Shown: positions 1 to 10,009 of the stretch, piece by piece | How the letters are laid out: the number at the start of each line of letters is the position of its first letter | Numbering within the stretch: the stretch's first letter is position 1 | NCBI GenBank assembly: GCA_947589365.1 | Contig: CANQAJ010000011.1 | Span: 1 to 39,305, forward strand | Direction of reading: 5' to 3' | DNA: 39,305 bases | DNA from: an uncultured Clostridia bacterium | Lineage (GTDB): Bacteria; Bacillota; Clostridia; Oscillospirales; Acutalibacteraceae | Notes under the pieces: generated by a model | What the model was told of the DNA's origin: nothing | Databases searched by the model: none | The model's input: only the letters and a program-made list of their open reading frames with translations | Translations under genes and position numbers: made by a program

Positions 1-1020
1 GCAACTTTTTTGTTTGAGCTTGTCCATGTAACCTTTTTATTTGAGGCATTTGACGGATTTACTGTTGCTTTGAGTGTTGTTGACTTACCCTTACCAAGTG
101 TAACGGCCGACTTACTCAGTTTTACGCTTGTCGGATTTACCGTCTTGGGATTCTTTACGGTTACCTTGCAGGTCGCCTTTTTGTTATTGGCTGTCTTAAC
201 AGTTATTGTTGCCGTACCTGCTCCTTTTGCGGTAATCTTTCCGTTAGATACGGTTGCAACTTTTTTGTTTGAGCTTGTCCATGTAACCTTTTTATTTGTG
301 GCATTTGACGGATTTACTGTAGCCTTAAGCGTTGTTGACTTGCCCTTTGTCAGACTTATGCTTGTCTTGCTGAGTTTTACGCTTGTCGGATTTACCGTCT
401 TGGGATTCTTTACGGTTACCTTACAGGTCGCTTTTTTGTTATTGGCTGTCTTAACAGTTATTGTTGCCGTACCTGCTCCTTTTGCGGTAATCTTTCCGTT
501 AGATACAGTTGCAACTTTTTTGTTTGAGCTTGTCCATGTAACCTTTTTATTTGTGGCATTTGACGGATTTACTGTAGCCTTAAGCGTTGTTGACTTGCCC
601 TTTGTCAAGCTTACGCTTGTCTTGCTGAGTTTTACGCTTGTCGGATTTACCGTCTTGGGATTCTTTACGGTTACCTTGCAGGTCGCCTTTTTGTTATTGG
701 CTGTCTTAACAGTTATTGTTGCCGTACCTACTCCTTTTGCGGTAATCTTTCCGTTTGATACGGTTGCAACTTTTTTGTTTGAGCTTGTCCATGTAACCTT
801 TTTATTTGAGGAATTTGACGGATACACTGTAGCCTTAAGCATTATTGACTTGCCTTTTGTCAGGCTCACGCTTGTCTTGTTGAGTTTTACGCTTGTCGGA
901 TTTACCGTCTTGGGATTCTTTACGGTTACCTTGCAGGTCGCTTTTCTTCCGTTTGAGGTTTCAGCCATTATTATTGTTGTTCCGGCTGATTTTGCCGTAA
1001 TTTTGCCCTTTGATACCGTT
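1..1020 (-). repeat. Near-identical 255-bp tandem repeats encoding Big_2 domains
   Basis: The same start motif (gcaacttttttgtttgagct) recurs at 1, 256, 511 and 766, and a diverged copy begins at 1021. This is an exact period of 255 bp, or 85 codons. Long stretches of the first three units are identical at the DNA level. Each unit encodes one Ig-like Big_2 domain with a KVTWTSSNKKVA-type core. The near-identity points to recent unequal exchange or gene conversion. The true copy number is uncertain because the array touches the window edge. Confidence 0.9.
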
Positions 1021-4000
1021 GCCACCTTTGTATTGGTACTTGTCCATTTAACGGTCTTGTTTGTGGTATTGCTTGGGCTTACAACTGCCGAGAGAGTAGT
1101 GGTCTTACCCTTTTCAAGAGTTATATTAGACTTATTGAGCTTAATACTTGATGCATTAACAACAGGATTTTTTACCGTAACCTTACAGGTTGCTGTTTTT
1201 CCGCTGCTTGCTTTTGCAGTTATGGTTGCGGTACCTGCGGCTTTAGCCGTAATCTTTCCGTTTGATACGGTTGCAACTTTCGTATTGGAGCTTGTCCATG
1301 TTACGGTTTTGTTTGTTGCGTTACTCGGGGTTATCGTTGCGGTTATTGTTGTTGTCTTGCCCTTTTCAAGATTTACGCTTGTTTTGCTCAGTTTTATGCC
1401 TGTTATGGCAACTGTGGGATTTTTCACGGTAACCTTACAGGTTGCTGTCTTTCCGTTGTTTGATTTTGCCGTTATGGTTGCGGTACCTGCGGCTTTAGCC
1501 GTAATCTTTCCGTTTGATACGGTCGCAACTTTCGTATCGGAGCTTGTCCATGTTACGGTTTTGTTTGTCGCATTACTCGGGGTTATTGTTGCGGTTATTG
1601 TTGTTGTCTTGCCCTTTTCAAGATTTACGCTTGTCTTGCTGAGTTTTATTCCTGTTACTTCAACAACCGGCTCCTTTACCGTTACGGTGCAGGTTGTTTT
1701 GATACCGTTTGCGGTTTCTGCCGTTATTACCGCTGTGCCTACTCCGACAGCACTTACTGTTCCGTCTGATACAACCGCAACTTTATTGTTGTTTGTTGTC
1801 CATGTTACGGTCTTATCGGTTGCATCATCAGGTGTTATCGTAGCTGTCAGTTTCTCGGTCTTGCCTTTTTCAAGTGTTACGGATGTTTTATTTAACTCTA
1901 TCCTTTCGGGGGATACAACAACTGTAACCTTACAGCTTGCTTCCAGACCGTTATCTGTAGTTGCTCTTATTGTTGTCGTGCCTGCACCGATTGCATATAC
2001 TGTTCCGTATTCAACCTCTGCAACATTTTCATCATCTGTTGTCCATGTTATGTATGTATAGGTTGCATTATCAGGTGTTATTGTTGGTATAAGGTATTCA
2101 AAATCACCTTTTTCTATGGTTATATCTGTTTCATTCAGCTTTATGTCTGTTGGTTCAATAATCGGCTCTATAACCGTTACATCACAAACAGCACTTTTGC
2201 CGTTTGCAGTTGTTGCAGTTATCTGTGTCCAGCCCTGACCGACTGCAGTTATTACACCATCCTTAACAGTTGCAACATTTTCATTATCGGTTGTCCATGT
2301 TACGGTTTTATCAACCGCATTATCCGGGAGTACCGTTGCTGTCAAAACTGCTGTTTTGCCTTCCTCAATTTCTATATCTGTCTTATCCAGTGTTACCCTT
2401 ACAACAGGTATAACAGGATTATCGACATCTACAAAAGGCACTTTATATTCTTCGGCATATTTTTCAGCAGCAGATCCTACCTTACCGAATATTATTAAAT
2501 CGGTATTAACTGTTTCCCATTCGTAATCGTCAAAATAAAAACCAAAAGCATTATAGCCTATATATTCAACACTCTCCGGGATATTTACACTTGTCAATGC
2601 TATACAATCATCAAATGCATAATCGCCTATATATTCAACACTTTCCGGAATATTTACACCTGTCAATGCTATACAACCTTCAAATGTACAATCGTTTATA
2701 GTTTTAACACCGTTCGGTATTATTACATTCGTAAGTTCCTCACATTCCCTGAAAGCACTATCAGATATATATGTTACACTGTCAGGTATGGTATAATCAC
2801 CTTTTTTGTCTTCAGGATAAAAGATTAGTAAAGATTTATCCTTGTTAAATAAAACTCCGTTTTCCGATGAATAATATTCATTATTAGTGTCAACATTAAT
2901 ATCCGTCAGTGAGTAACATCCATAAAATACATCATTTTCCATATCGGTAACACTGCTCGGAATTGTTATATCTGTCAATTTTGAGCAATGTGAGAATGCA
3001 GAATAATCTATACTACCAACATTTTTCGGAATTGTTATGTCTGTCAGACTGCGGCAATTTGCAAATGCATAGCTATATATATTTGTAACATTGTCAGACA
3101 AGTCTACACTTATCAGGTTTTCACAATCTTGAAGCAATCCACTACTTATACTTGTAATACCGTTTCCTATTTTTGCACTTTTAAGTGATTCACAGTCAGA
3201 AAATGCAGATTGCCCAATAAGAGTAACATTATCAGGAATATTTATGGCAGTAAGTCCGTCGCAATATTCAAATGCATAGTCTCCTATACTGTTCACGCCT
3301 TTAGAAATTATCACACTTGTCAACTTATCACAATTTGCAAATGCATTATTTTTTATATCAGTAACGGTTTCGGGTATTGTATATGAACCCTCTTTACCTC
3401 CCGGATACTGTATCAGACTTGATTTATTTTTATTGAATAAAACTCCGTCTGCTGATAAATATTTTTCATTATTGCTGTCAACATTTATTTTTTTCAGACT
3501 GTTACAATAATAGAATGTATATTCACCTATTTCCGCAACATTTTCGGGTATAGTTATTTCTGTCAGTGCCAAACAACCCTCAAATGCACTATCGCCTATT
3601 TTTATAACGCTTTTCGGAATTGTTATTTTTTCAAGTGCATCACACTCTTCAAATGCACAATCGTCTATCTCTGTAACACTGTCAGGAATAGTCACGCTTG
3701 TCAAGCCGTAGCAGTAACTGAATAATCCATCGGCAATACTTGTAACGCCATCGGGAATGATAACACTTTTCAGATTGCTGCAGCCACTAAACGCATAACT
3801 TCCAATATTTGTAACCTTTTCCGGAATTGTTATATCTTCAAGTCGATAACAATTCATAAATGCATTTTCGCCTATGCTTGTAATGCCATCGGGCAGATTG
3901 ATTTCTGCGAGATCATAGCAATCATAAAATATTGAGCTGTTTATAACGGTGACATTTGGGGAAATTACTATATCTGTCAAGTCGGTACAATCACTGAATG

Positions 4001-6200
4001 CATGTTTTCCAATATTTTTAACATTATCATTCATAGTTATACTCGTCAGATTATAGCAATCACTAAAGGCGTAATCAGCGATATCCGTAACGCTGTCCGG
4101 TACCGCAAATTCACCGGTTTTCCCGCAAGGGAACTGTACCAAAACAGATTTATTTTTGTTAAATAAAATTCCGTTTTCGGATGAATAATTTTCATTTTTG
4201 CTATCAACATTAATATCGGTCAATGCACCGCAATCTCCGAAAACTTCGTCTCCTATTTTTTCAACACTGCTTGGTATATTTATACTTTCCAATTCTTGGC
4301 AGCCATAGAATGCCTCACTTCCTATAGTTGTAACACTATCGGGAATTTCTATATCAGTTAAATCACTACAATAACTGAATGTATAATTATTTATTTCCGT
4401 AATTTTACCCAAGCCGGTTACAGTCTTCAAACTACTGCAGCTGTCAAACGCATTATTGCCTATATATGTGACATTATCCGGAATTTTTATGCTCGTCAGA
4501 TAATCACAATTACAAAATGCGAAATCGCCTATATAAGTAACGGTTTCCGGAATTGTTATACTTGTTATATCACAATCATAAAATGCGTAACTATCTATAC
4601 TTCCAACGGGGCGACCTTCGATTTTATCGGGAATAACAATATCAGTATCAACGCCTTTATAACCCAATATTTTAATACTTCCGTTAAGATCTACGCTAAA
4701 ATCAAAATCATTTTCCTTTGGATCAATTTCCTCCGGTTCGGTATTTATTGTTTCACTTATATAAAGACCTTCATAAGTATACCATGCACCGTCAGAGAAT
4801 GTCCACTTTTTGTTTTTACAATATCCTCTTACACTTGCAGGTTCTGTTTTTAAGTTAATCTTATAAACCTGACCTGCATTATCAAATGAGCTGAAATCAA
4901 GATCAACTGTCAGCATAGAAACGCCTGCTGCCAAAAGTGCTTCGATGCTCTTATCACCGTCAGCTATTGCCTGAACTGCCGTATCTTTAATAGCAGCTGC
5001 TTCATCATCAGTCATACCGTTATTGAATACAATTTTTGTTGCACCAAACGGAATTCTTGCCTGCCAAATATCAGTACCGGGGATCTGTATCATTCCGGTT
5101 CCCGGCCATGCATTGGCGAAATCCTGATTACCGTTTTCATCAAGTGGCTCAGACGGCCAAAGGTTACCCTCAAGATCAACTATCTTTGAATAGTCCGAAT
5201 TCCACCAATAAGCGTATACTGTTGACCACTGTGTTTCACTATTATCATAGTAGATATAGTTTGTTACCTGTGTTTCATAGTTGTCGCCAAGATCAGTCGA
5301 AGGCTCATCTTCTGACGGTTCTTCGTACGACGGCTCATCTATTGACGGCTCATCGGGAATTTCAGCGTCAGGACCTACATCTACAAATTTGAGATTTCCG
5401 TCGGGAGCAGTATAGAAATAAGCCACCTGCCAAGTCTGAAAATCGGAACCGTTTGTGTTAAGTATAACGTGTACATTCTTACCATCTTCAGTTAATGAGC
5501 AGTTGGTCTGGCTGTTCTGTGTACGATCTTCATCTGCTTCATACACACCCCAACAATAGTTCCAATTACCGTCTGCACGAATTTTGAACCCCCGATCCGC
5601 AGCTATATCACCTATGTTAGCACAATATACTCCATGTGTAAGCTTTGTCATAGCGACATCGCCGCTCCATGTGTTGAAGTCACCTATTGCACCGTAAGTA
5701 TGATCCTCTGCTACAAAATCTCCGCTCTTGTCGCCGCCTTTATCGGGAAGTGCAAAATAAGCTACCGACCAAGCGTTAGCATCCTCACCGTTAGTATCAA
5801 GAAGTACAACTACCTCTGAGGTGCTGTTCAAAGTGATTGAGCAGTTTGTCTGGCTGTTGAATGTACGATCCTCTGCTGCCTCGTATACACCCCAACTGTA
5901 ATCCCAAGCACCGTCAAGACGAATCTTAAAGTCATAGCTGCCTGATGCAACGTCCTCAATTACACCTGCATAGATACCGTCACCGTCATCATCGGACATT
6001 GAAACAACATCTTCAGTCCAATCATTAAATGAACCGATAACGCCCATTGTGTGACCTTCGAGATCTGCCTTTGAAAAATCCCCAGGCAGAATGTCAAATG
6101 CCGATACAGTAATAGCGGAAATAGCAGTAAATGAACTCATAAGTGCTGCTGCTAATGCTAAACTTACAGTTTTTCTTGCTTTTTCTTTAAAACCGTTCAT
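1..6200 (-). CDS. Large secreted surface protein: X25-like and CBM26-like modules, BspA-type LRRs, Big_2 array (partial, C-terminus off window)
   Basis: The frame is open from ATG at 6200 to the left edge (at least 2066 codons, no stop), so the C-terminus and any anchor or dockerin are not seen. GGAGG sits 6 bases before the ATG. Residues 1-35 form a signal peptide: a basic N-terminus, an Ala/Leu-rich core and a likely cut after VSA. Then come two related modules of about 110 residues (about 38-150 and 155-270) with G-F-N-x-W and FKIR-DG-W motifs, like the X25 modules of amylolytic enzymes. A Ser/Pro/Glu linker (about 274-302) follows, then a CBM26-like module (about 310-480, AWPGTGM and IVFNNG motifs). 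BspA-type LRR_5 repeats of about 23 residues span about 495-1255, and Big_2 domains run from about 1265 to the edge. X25 and CBM26 families bind starch, so a role in adhesion to starch or other glycans is inferred. The module calls are from motif recognition only. Confidence 0.85.
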   Translation of the reverse strand, partial: MNGFKEKARKTVSLALAAALMSSFTAISAITVSAFDILPGDFSKADLEGHTMGVIGSFNDWTEDVVSMSDDDGDGIYAGVIEDVASGSYDFKIRLDGAWDYSWGVYEAAEDRTFNSQTNCSITLNSTSEVVVLLDTNGEDANAWSVAYFALPDKGGDKSGDFVAEDHTYGAIGDFNTWSGDVAMTKLTHGVYCANIGDIAADRGFKIRADGNWNYCWGVYEADEDRTQNSQTNCSLTEDGKNVHVILNTNGSDFQTWQVAYFYTAPDGNLKFVDVGPDAEIPDEPSIDEPSYEEPSEDEPSTDLGDNYETQVTNYIYYDNSETQWSTVYAYWWNSDYSKIVDLEGNLWPSEPLDENGNQDFANAWPGTGMIQIPGTDIWQARIPFGATKIVFNNGMTDDEAAAIKDTAVQAIADGDKSIEALLAAGVSMLTVDLDFSSFDNAGQVYKINLKTEPASVRGYCKNKKWTFSDGAWYTYEGLYISETINTEPEEIDPKENDFDFSVDLNGSIKILGYKGVDTDIVIPDKIEGRPVGSIDSYAFYDCDITSITIPETVTYIGDFAFCNCDYLTSIKIPDNVTYIGNNAFDSCSSLKTVTGLGKITEINNYTFSYCSDLTDIEIPDSVTTIGSEAFYGCQELESINIPSSVEKIGDEVFGDCGALTDINVDSKNENYSSENGILFNKNKSVLVQFPCGKTGEFAVPDSVTDIADYAFSDCYNLTSITMNDNVKNIGKHAFSDCTDLTDIVISPNVTVINSSIFYDCYDLAEINLPDGITSIGENAFMNCYRLEDITIPEKVTNIGSYAFSGCSNLKSVIIPDGVTSIADGLFSYCYGLTSVTIPDSVTEIDDCAFEECDALEKITIPKSVIKIGDSAFEGCLALTEITIPENVAEIGEYTFYYCNSLKKINVDSNNEKYLSADGVLFNKNKSSLIQYPGGKEGSYTIPETVTDIKNNAFANCDKLTSVIISKGVNSIGDYAFEYCDGLTAINIPDNVTLIGQSAFSDCESLKSAKIGNGITSISSGLLQDCENLISVDLSDNVTNIYSYAFANCRSLTDITIPKNVGSIDYSAFSHCSKLTDITIPSSVTDMENDVFYGCYSLTDINVDTNNEYYSSENGVLFNKDKSLLIFYPEDKKGDYTIPDSVTYISDSAFRECEELTNVIIPNGVKTINDCTFEGCIALTGVNIPESVEYIGDYAFDDCIALTSVNIPESVEYIGYNAFGFYFDDYEWETVNTDLIIFGKVGSAAEKYAEEYKVPFVDVDNPVIPVVRVTLDKTDIEIEEGKTAVLTATVLPDNAVDKTVTWTTDNENVATVKDGVITAVGQGWTQITATTANGKSAVCDVTVIEPIIEPTDIKLNETDITIEKGDFEYLIPTITPDNATYTYITWTTDDENVAEVEYGTVYAIGAGTTTIRATTDNGLEASCKVTVVVSPERIELNKTSVTLEKGKTEKLTATITPDDATDKTVTWTTNNNKVAVVSDGTVSAVGVGTAVITAETANGIKTTCTVTVKEPVVEVTGIKLSKTSVNLEKGKTTTITATITPSNATNKTVTWTSSDTKVATVSNGKITAKAAGTATITAKSNNGKTATCKVTVKNPTVAITGIKLSKTSVNLEKGKTTTITATITPSNATNKTVTWTSSNTKVATVSNGKITAKAAGTATITAKASSGKTATCKVTVKNPVVNASSIKLNKSNITLEKGKTTTLSAVVSPSNTTNKTVKWTSTNTKVATVSKGKITAKSAGTTIIMAETSNGRKATCKVTVKNPKTVNPTSVKLNKTSVSLTKGKSIMLKATVYPSNSSNKKVTWTSSNKKVATVSNGKITAKGVGTATITVKTANNKKATCKVTVKNPKTVNPTSVKLSKTSVSLTKGKSTTLKATVNPSNATNKKVTWTSSNKKVATVSNGKITAKGAGTATITVKTANNKKATCKVTVKNPKTVNPTSVKLSKTSISLTKGKSTTLKATVNPSNATNKKVTWTSSNKKVATVSNGKITAKGAGTATITVKTANNKKATCKVTVKNPKTVNPTSVKLSKSAVTLGKGKSTTLKATVNPSNASNKKVTWTSSNKKV
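1021..2419 (-). repeat. Diverged Big_2 tandem repeats, 243-255 bp units
   Basis: Equivalent positions fall at 1021, 1273, 1525, 1777, 2020 and 2272, giving unit lengths of 252, 252, 252, 243 and 252 bp. Units become steadily less similar towards the N-terminal side of the protein (higher coordinates). This gradient fits an old array whose distal end has been re-amplified. Confidence 0.8.
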
Positions 6201-6278
6201 AATCATCCTCCGTCCATAAATAATTCCAATATCTCACATCATGCCTATCAATAGCATAAATAGAGAAATATTTACATA

Positions 6279-6307
6279 ATTATATCACAACAAATATTAA
6301 AATTCAA
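6279..6307 (-). promoter_or_regulatory. Sigma-A promoter of the large surface-protein gene
   Basis: On the minus strand a -35 TTGAAT (6302-6307) is followed by a 17-base spacer and a perfect -10 TATAAT (6279-6284), preceded by TG (extended -10). It lies about 80 bases before the ATG at 6200 and after the stop of mfd, so the surface protein can be transcribed separately. The -35 matches the consensus at only 4 of 6 positions. Confidence 0.6.
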
Positions 6308-6387
6308 CTAAATAAATTGAAAAAATGAACAAAATAATTTGTATTTTTTTAACAATAATATTCTAAAATACATATACCCGAATACCG

Positions 6388-9300
6388 TTACATTATTTTT
6401 GTCTGAAATATAACGCTCAATGCATCTCTCGCTCTTTCTCCGGGTTCAATTTTTATGCGGATATGAGGCTTTGCTCCCATGTCAAGACTTGCCCGTCTTC
6501 CGAGCCTTCCCATATTCTCCATAATATCAGCAGCACCTTCACAGCGTATTTCCGGAAAATATATGCATATGTGACCATCGCGTTCGTGTATCGCCGACAC
6601 TCCCTTCTGATGTGCCTTACTTCTTACAAGGGCAACATTGATAAGACCTTCAACCGTTTTCGGTATATCCCCGAAACGATCTATCATCTCATCTATAACA
6701 TCTCCTGCATCCTCATTCGTGCGGATATCAGCAATCCGTCTGTACATCTCAAGACGATGGCTCAGATTTTCAATATAATCCTCGGGTATGTGTGCATCCT
6801 CCTGAATATCAATGACACAATCATTTTCATCACTGTGCGGTTTTTCACCCTTTGCCTCGCTCACGGCTTCTCCGAGAAGCTTCATATACATATCATATCC
6901 TACATCCGTCACATGTCCGTGTTGGCTCGCACCGAACATATCACCTGCACCTCTGATTTCAAGGTCACGCAGTGCTATTTTAAATCCCGAACCGAATTCC
7001 GTAAATTCTCTTATAGCTTCGAGCCTTTTCTGTGATATTTCGCTCAGTGCCTTATTTGCCGCAAAGGTAAAATAGGCATATGCCCTCCTGCTCGACCTTC
7101 CGACTCTGCCCCTCAACTGATGCAGTTGGGAAAGTCCCATACGATCCGCATTTTCTATTATAAGTGTATTAGCACTCGGAATATCAACCCCTGTTTCAAT
7201 GATTGTTGTGCTTACAAGTACATTTATTTCCTGCTCAAGCATTTTTCTCCATACCTCGGAAAGCTCCGATTCACTCATTTTTCCATGCCCGAACCCTACC
7301 TTGGCTTCAGGTATGGCTTTCGCTATATCCGCAGCCTTTTGTTCTATTCCCTCAACACGGTTATAAAGATAAAATACCTGTCCGCCTCTCCTCAGCTCAC
7401 GGCGTATTGCCTCATTGATAACCGCCTCGTCGTATTCAAGTACATATGACTGCACAGGATGTCTGTCCTGCGGTGCTTCCTCGAGTGTCGACATATCCCT
7501 AACTCCCGACATAGCCATATTAAGCGTTCTCGGAATAGGAGTAGCCGAAAGTGTGAGTATATCCACTCCCTTATATAATCCCTTAAAATTTTCTTTCTGT
7601 TCAACCCCGAATCTCTGCTCCTCGTCAATTATAACAAGTCCTATATCATAAAATTCTATTTCCTTGCGTATAAGACTGTGTGTACCTACTACCATATCTA
7701 TATCACCGCGGTGAAGCTTTTTTATTATCTCTTCCCTTTGTGCAGGTGTTCTGAATCTTGAAAGTAATTCTATCTTTATCGGATAGCCCTCAAATCTCCT
7801 GAGTATAGTCTGGTAATGCTGCCATGCAAGAATAGTTGTGGGGACAAGCATAGCACATTGCTTTCCGTCCGTTATACACTTAAATGCCGCCCTCAGTGCA
7901 ACCTCGGTCTTCCCGAATCCGACATCACCGCAAAGAAGTCTGTCCATCGGAACAGGTCTTTCCATATCCTCCTTTATCTCGGCTATACAGCGTTTCTGAT
8001 CCTCTGTTTCCTCATATTCAAATTTCTGCTCAAAGTCCCTCTGCCATTCGTTATCACCCGAAAATGCAAATCCCTTTGCCCTCATCCTTTCGGAATACAT
8101 TTTTATCATCTTATCTGCAATATCCTTAACAGCTTTTCTTACCCTTGACTTGGATTTCTGCCATTCATTTCCTCCGAGTCTGCTGAGTTTTACAGCGGAA
8201 TCCTCTTTCGGACCTATATATTTGGATATCATATCAAGCTGAGTGACAGGCACATAAAGACTGTCGCCCTGTGCATATTTTATTATGATGTAGTCTTTCA
8301 CCACTCCATGTATTTCCTTTTTCTGTACACCCTCGAACAGTCCTATGCCATGCGTACTGTGTACAACATAATCCCCCGGAGAAAGCTCCGAAAGACTGAA
8401 TAAGGCACCCTTTTTTTTCTTTTTTCTGCTGTCCTTATGTGCCGCTGTCACAACCCTTGAGTGTGTTATAAGCGTAAAGTGTGCGGACGGATATTCAAAG
8501 CTTGCACTAAGGCTGCCCTCTGTGACGTATATGCCCTTTTCCTCAATCTTTGCATCCGGCGACAACAGACGGACATCAATATTTTTTTCAAGAAGATCAT
8601 TGTACACATTTTCGGTATTCTTTTTTGTTCCTGCAAGAATAATACAGGTCTTATCCCGTCCTGTAATGTCAAGCTCCTCACAAAGCACAGATATTGAGCC
8701 GCTCCATAGTGAAAGCTGCTTTGCAGTAAAATTAACAAGCTCCCTGAGAGGGAGTTCACAGCTTCCCCTTGCAAAATTATCCGTAAATACCGTATCTCTT
8801 TCGGAAAGATAAAGCAGATGATCCTGCCATTCCTTCATAAATCTGTCAAGACCTCTGCAAAGGATTCCCTCCTTTTTATAATCAGCCATATCCTCGCTCC
8901 ACTGCATAAGAACGGATCTCACTCTGTCCTTAAGAACCGGCTGTTCGGAAACAAATACAATCTCATTATCATCAAAGTAATCATATAAAACCGCCGGCTC
9001 ATCATATATGAGGGAATAATATTTATCGGCAGATGTAAGTCTTGCTCCGCTTCTTATAATATCAGCTTCCTCTTTCATTATTTCCTTTGCCTTTGCCGAA
9101 TATTTATCACGGAGAGTTGACGCTTTTTTCTCTATTTTTTCTGCAAGAACAACCTTATCATCGTATAATATTTCACTTGACGGTGTAATCGAAAATTCCT
9201 CTATCCTGTTCGTCCTGCGTTGTGTTACAGCATCAAATTCGGATATTGTATCGATTTCATCTCCCCAGAATTCCACACGGTAGGGCTGATTTGCCGACGG

Positions 9301-9849
9301 CATAAATACATCCAGTATTCCTCCTCTGACGGAAAACTGACCGCTTCCCTCGACCTGCTCCGCTCTGACATATCCGCAGGCAATAAGTATCCTCACAAGC
9401 TCACTGAGAGAAATTTCCTCCCCCTCACGAATGACGGCTATATTTTTCTTAAGTACCTCGGGAGGAACGGTATATTGCAGAGCCGCATCGGCACAAGCCA
9501 CAATAACATCACATTCTCCTCCGGTAAAAGAGCAGAGTACACCGATCCTCTGATGGATAAATTCACCCGAAACTCCGGTATATTCACGAAAAGTAAAATC
9601 TCTGGCGGGATAATATACAGCCCTGATACCCATTTCATTTATATCTGTGCAAATTCTCGATGCTTCGGTCTCGTCTGCCGCAATAACGAGTGCACGTCTT
9701 TTCAGCCGCCTGCACATTGAATAAATAAGGTGTGCCTTATGTATGCCTGAAAGACCGGTAGCCATAACAGGTGTAGCACCCTTTTCAACTGCTCTTTCAA
9801 GTGTTCTGTATTCCTCAGTTCCCCAAAGTATATCATCTAAAAATTTCAT
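6388..9849 (-). CDS. mfd: Transcription-repair coupling factor Mfd
   Basis: An SF2 DNA translocase that pushes stalled RNA polymerase off damaged DNA and recruits the UvrABC excision system. The 1153-residue length is normal for Mfd. The order is: an N-terminal UvrB-like region with a degenerate nucleotide-binding site; the RNA polymerase-interacting domain (about 490-560, SPGDYVVHSTHGIGLFEG); the motor with Walker A GDVGFGKTE, DEEQRFGV and the SATPIPRTLNM segment; motif VI QLRGRVGR; and a C-terminal TRCF domain. The start has AGGAG 6 bases before ATG. It lies downstream of pth on the same strand, a common pairing in Firmicutes. Confidence 0.97.
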   Translation of the reverse strand: MKFLDDILWGTEEYRTLERAVEKGATPVMATGLSGIHKAHLIYSMCRRLKRRALVIAADETEASRICTDINEMGIRAVYYPARDFTFREYTGVSGEFIHQRIGVLCSFTGGECDVIVACADAALQYTVPPEVLKKNIAVIREGEEISLSELVRILIACGYVRAEQVEGSGQFSVRGGILDVFMPSANQPYRVEFWGDEIDTISEFDAVTQRRTNRIEEFSITPSSEILYDDKVVLAEKIEKKASTLRDKYSAKAKEIMKEEADIIRSGARLTSADKYYSLIYDEPAVLYDYFDDNEIVFVSEQPVLKDRVRSVLMQWSEDMADYKKEGILCRGLDRFMKEWQDHLLYLSERDTVFTDNFARGSCELPLRELVNFTAKQLSLWSGSISVLCEELDITGRDKTCIILAGTKKNTENVYNDLLEKNIDVRLLSPDAKIEEKGIYVTEGSLSASFEYPSAHFTLITHSRVVTAAHKDSRKKKKKGALFSLSELSPGDYVVHSTHGIGLFEGVQKKEIHGVVKDYIIIKYAQGDSLYVPVTQLDMISKYIGPKEDSAVKLSRLGGNEWQKSKSRVRKAVKDIADKMIKMYSERMRAKGFAFSGDNEWQRDFEQKFEYEETEDQKRCIAEIKEDMERPVPMDRLLCGDVGFGKTEVALRAAFKCITDGKQCAMLVPTTILAWQHYQTILRRFEGYPIKIELLSRFRTPAQREEIIKKLHRGDIDMVVGTHSLIRKEIEFYDIGLVIIDEEQRFGVEQKENFKGLYKGVDILTLSATPIPRTLNMAMSGVRDMSTLEEAPQDRHPVQSYVLEYDEAVINEAIRRELRRGGQVFYLYNRVEGIEQKAADIAKAIPEAKVGFGHGKMSESELSEVWRKMLEQEINVLVSTTIIETGVDIPSANTLIIENADRMGLSQLHQLRGRVGRSSRRAYAYFTFAANKALSEISQKRLEAIREFTEFGSGFKIALRDLEIRGAGDMFGASQHGHVTDVGYDMYMKLLGEAVSEAKGEKPHSDENDCVIDIQEDAHIPEDYIENLSHRLEMYRRIADIRTNEDAGDVIDEMIDRFGDIPKTVEGLINVALVRSKAHQKGVSAIHERDGHICIYFPEIRCEGAADIMENMGRLGRRASLDMGAKPHIRIKIEPGERARDALSVIFQTKIM

Positions 9850-9888
9850 ATATTTCTCCTAAAAATCATTAATTTCAGAACGCACTTT

Positions 9889-9921
9889 TACCGCAAAAGG
9901 AGTATCTCCCCCCTTGCGGTA
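9889..9921. other. Stem-loop in the pth-mfd gap
   Basis: TACCGCAA (9889-9896) pairs perfectly with TTGCGGTA (9914-9921), with a further GGAG/CTCC pairing inside. On the minus strand (pth to mfd direction) it is followed by an A-rich run, not a T-tract. On the plus strand the tail is T-rich but broken. It may act as an RNA stem limiting read-through or protecting the transcript ends. No function is assigned. Confidence 0.5.
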
Positions 9922-10009
9922 TAGTATCTTTATTTTATTTTATAATAAATTCTCGAATTTCACATTTAAGCTTTCCGGGTTTCTGCAAATTATATCGCAC
10001 CCTTAATCA

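Noticed and set aside
10..2061. A 683-codon plus-strand open frame over the repeat region
   Set aside because: It is antisense to the Big_2 array. The minus frame is in phase with a signal peptide and known domains, while the plus frame gives only Val/Phe/Leu-rich repeats. It is a shadow of the repeat composition.
1..2419. The tandem repeats as a CRISPR array
   Set aside because: Units are 243-255 bp, coding throughout and in frame, with no short repeat/spacer alternation.
6463..7035. A 190-codon plus-strand ORF inside mfd
   Set aside because: It is antisense to a fully conserved stretch of mfd, with no ribosome site or recognisable domain. The other plus-strand ORFs inside mfd, gyrA, gyrB, metY and dnaA are rejected for the same reason.
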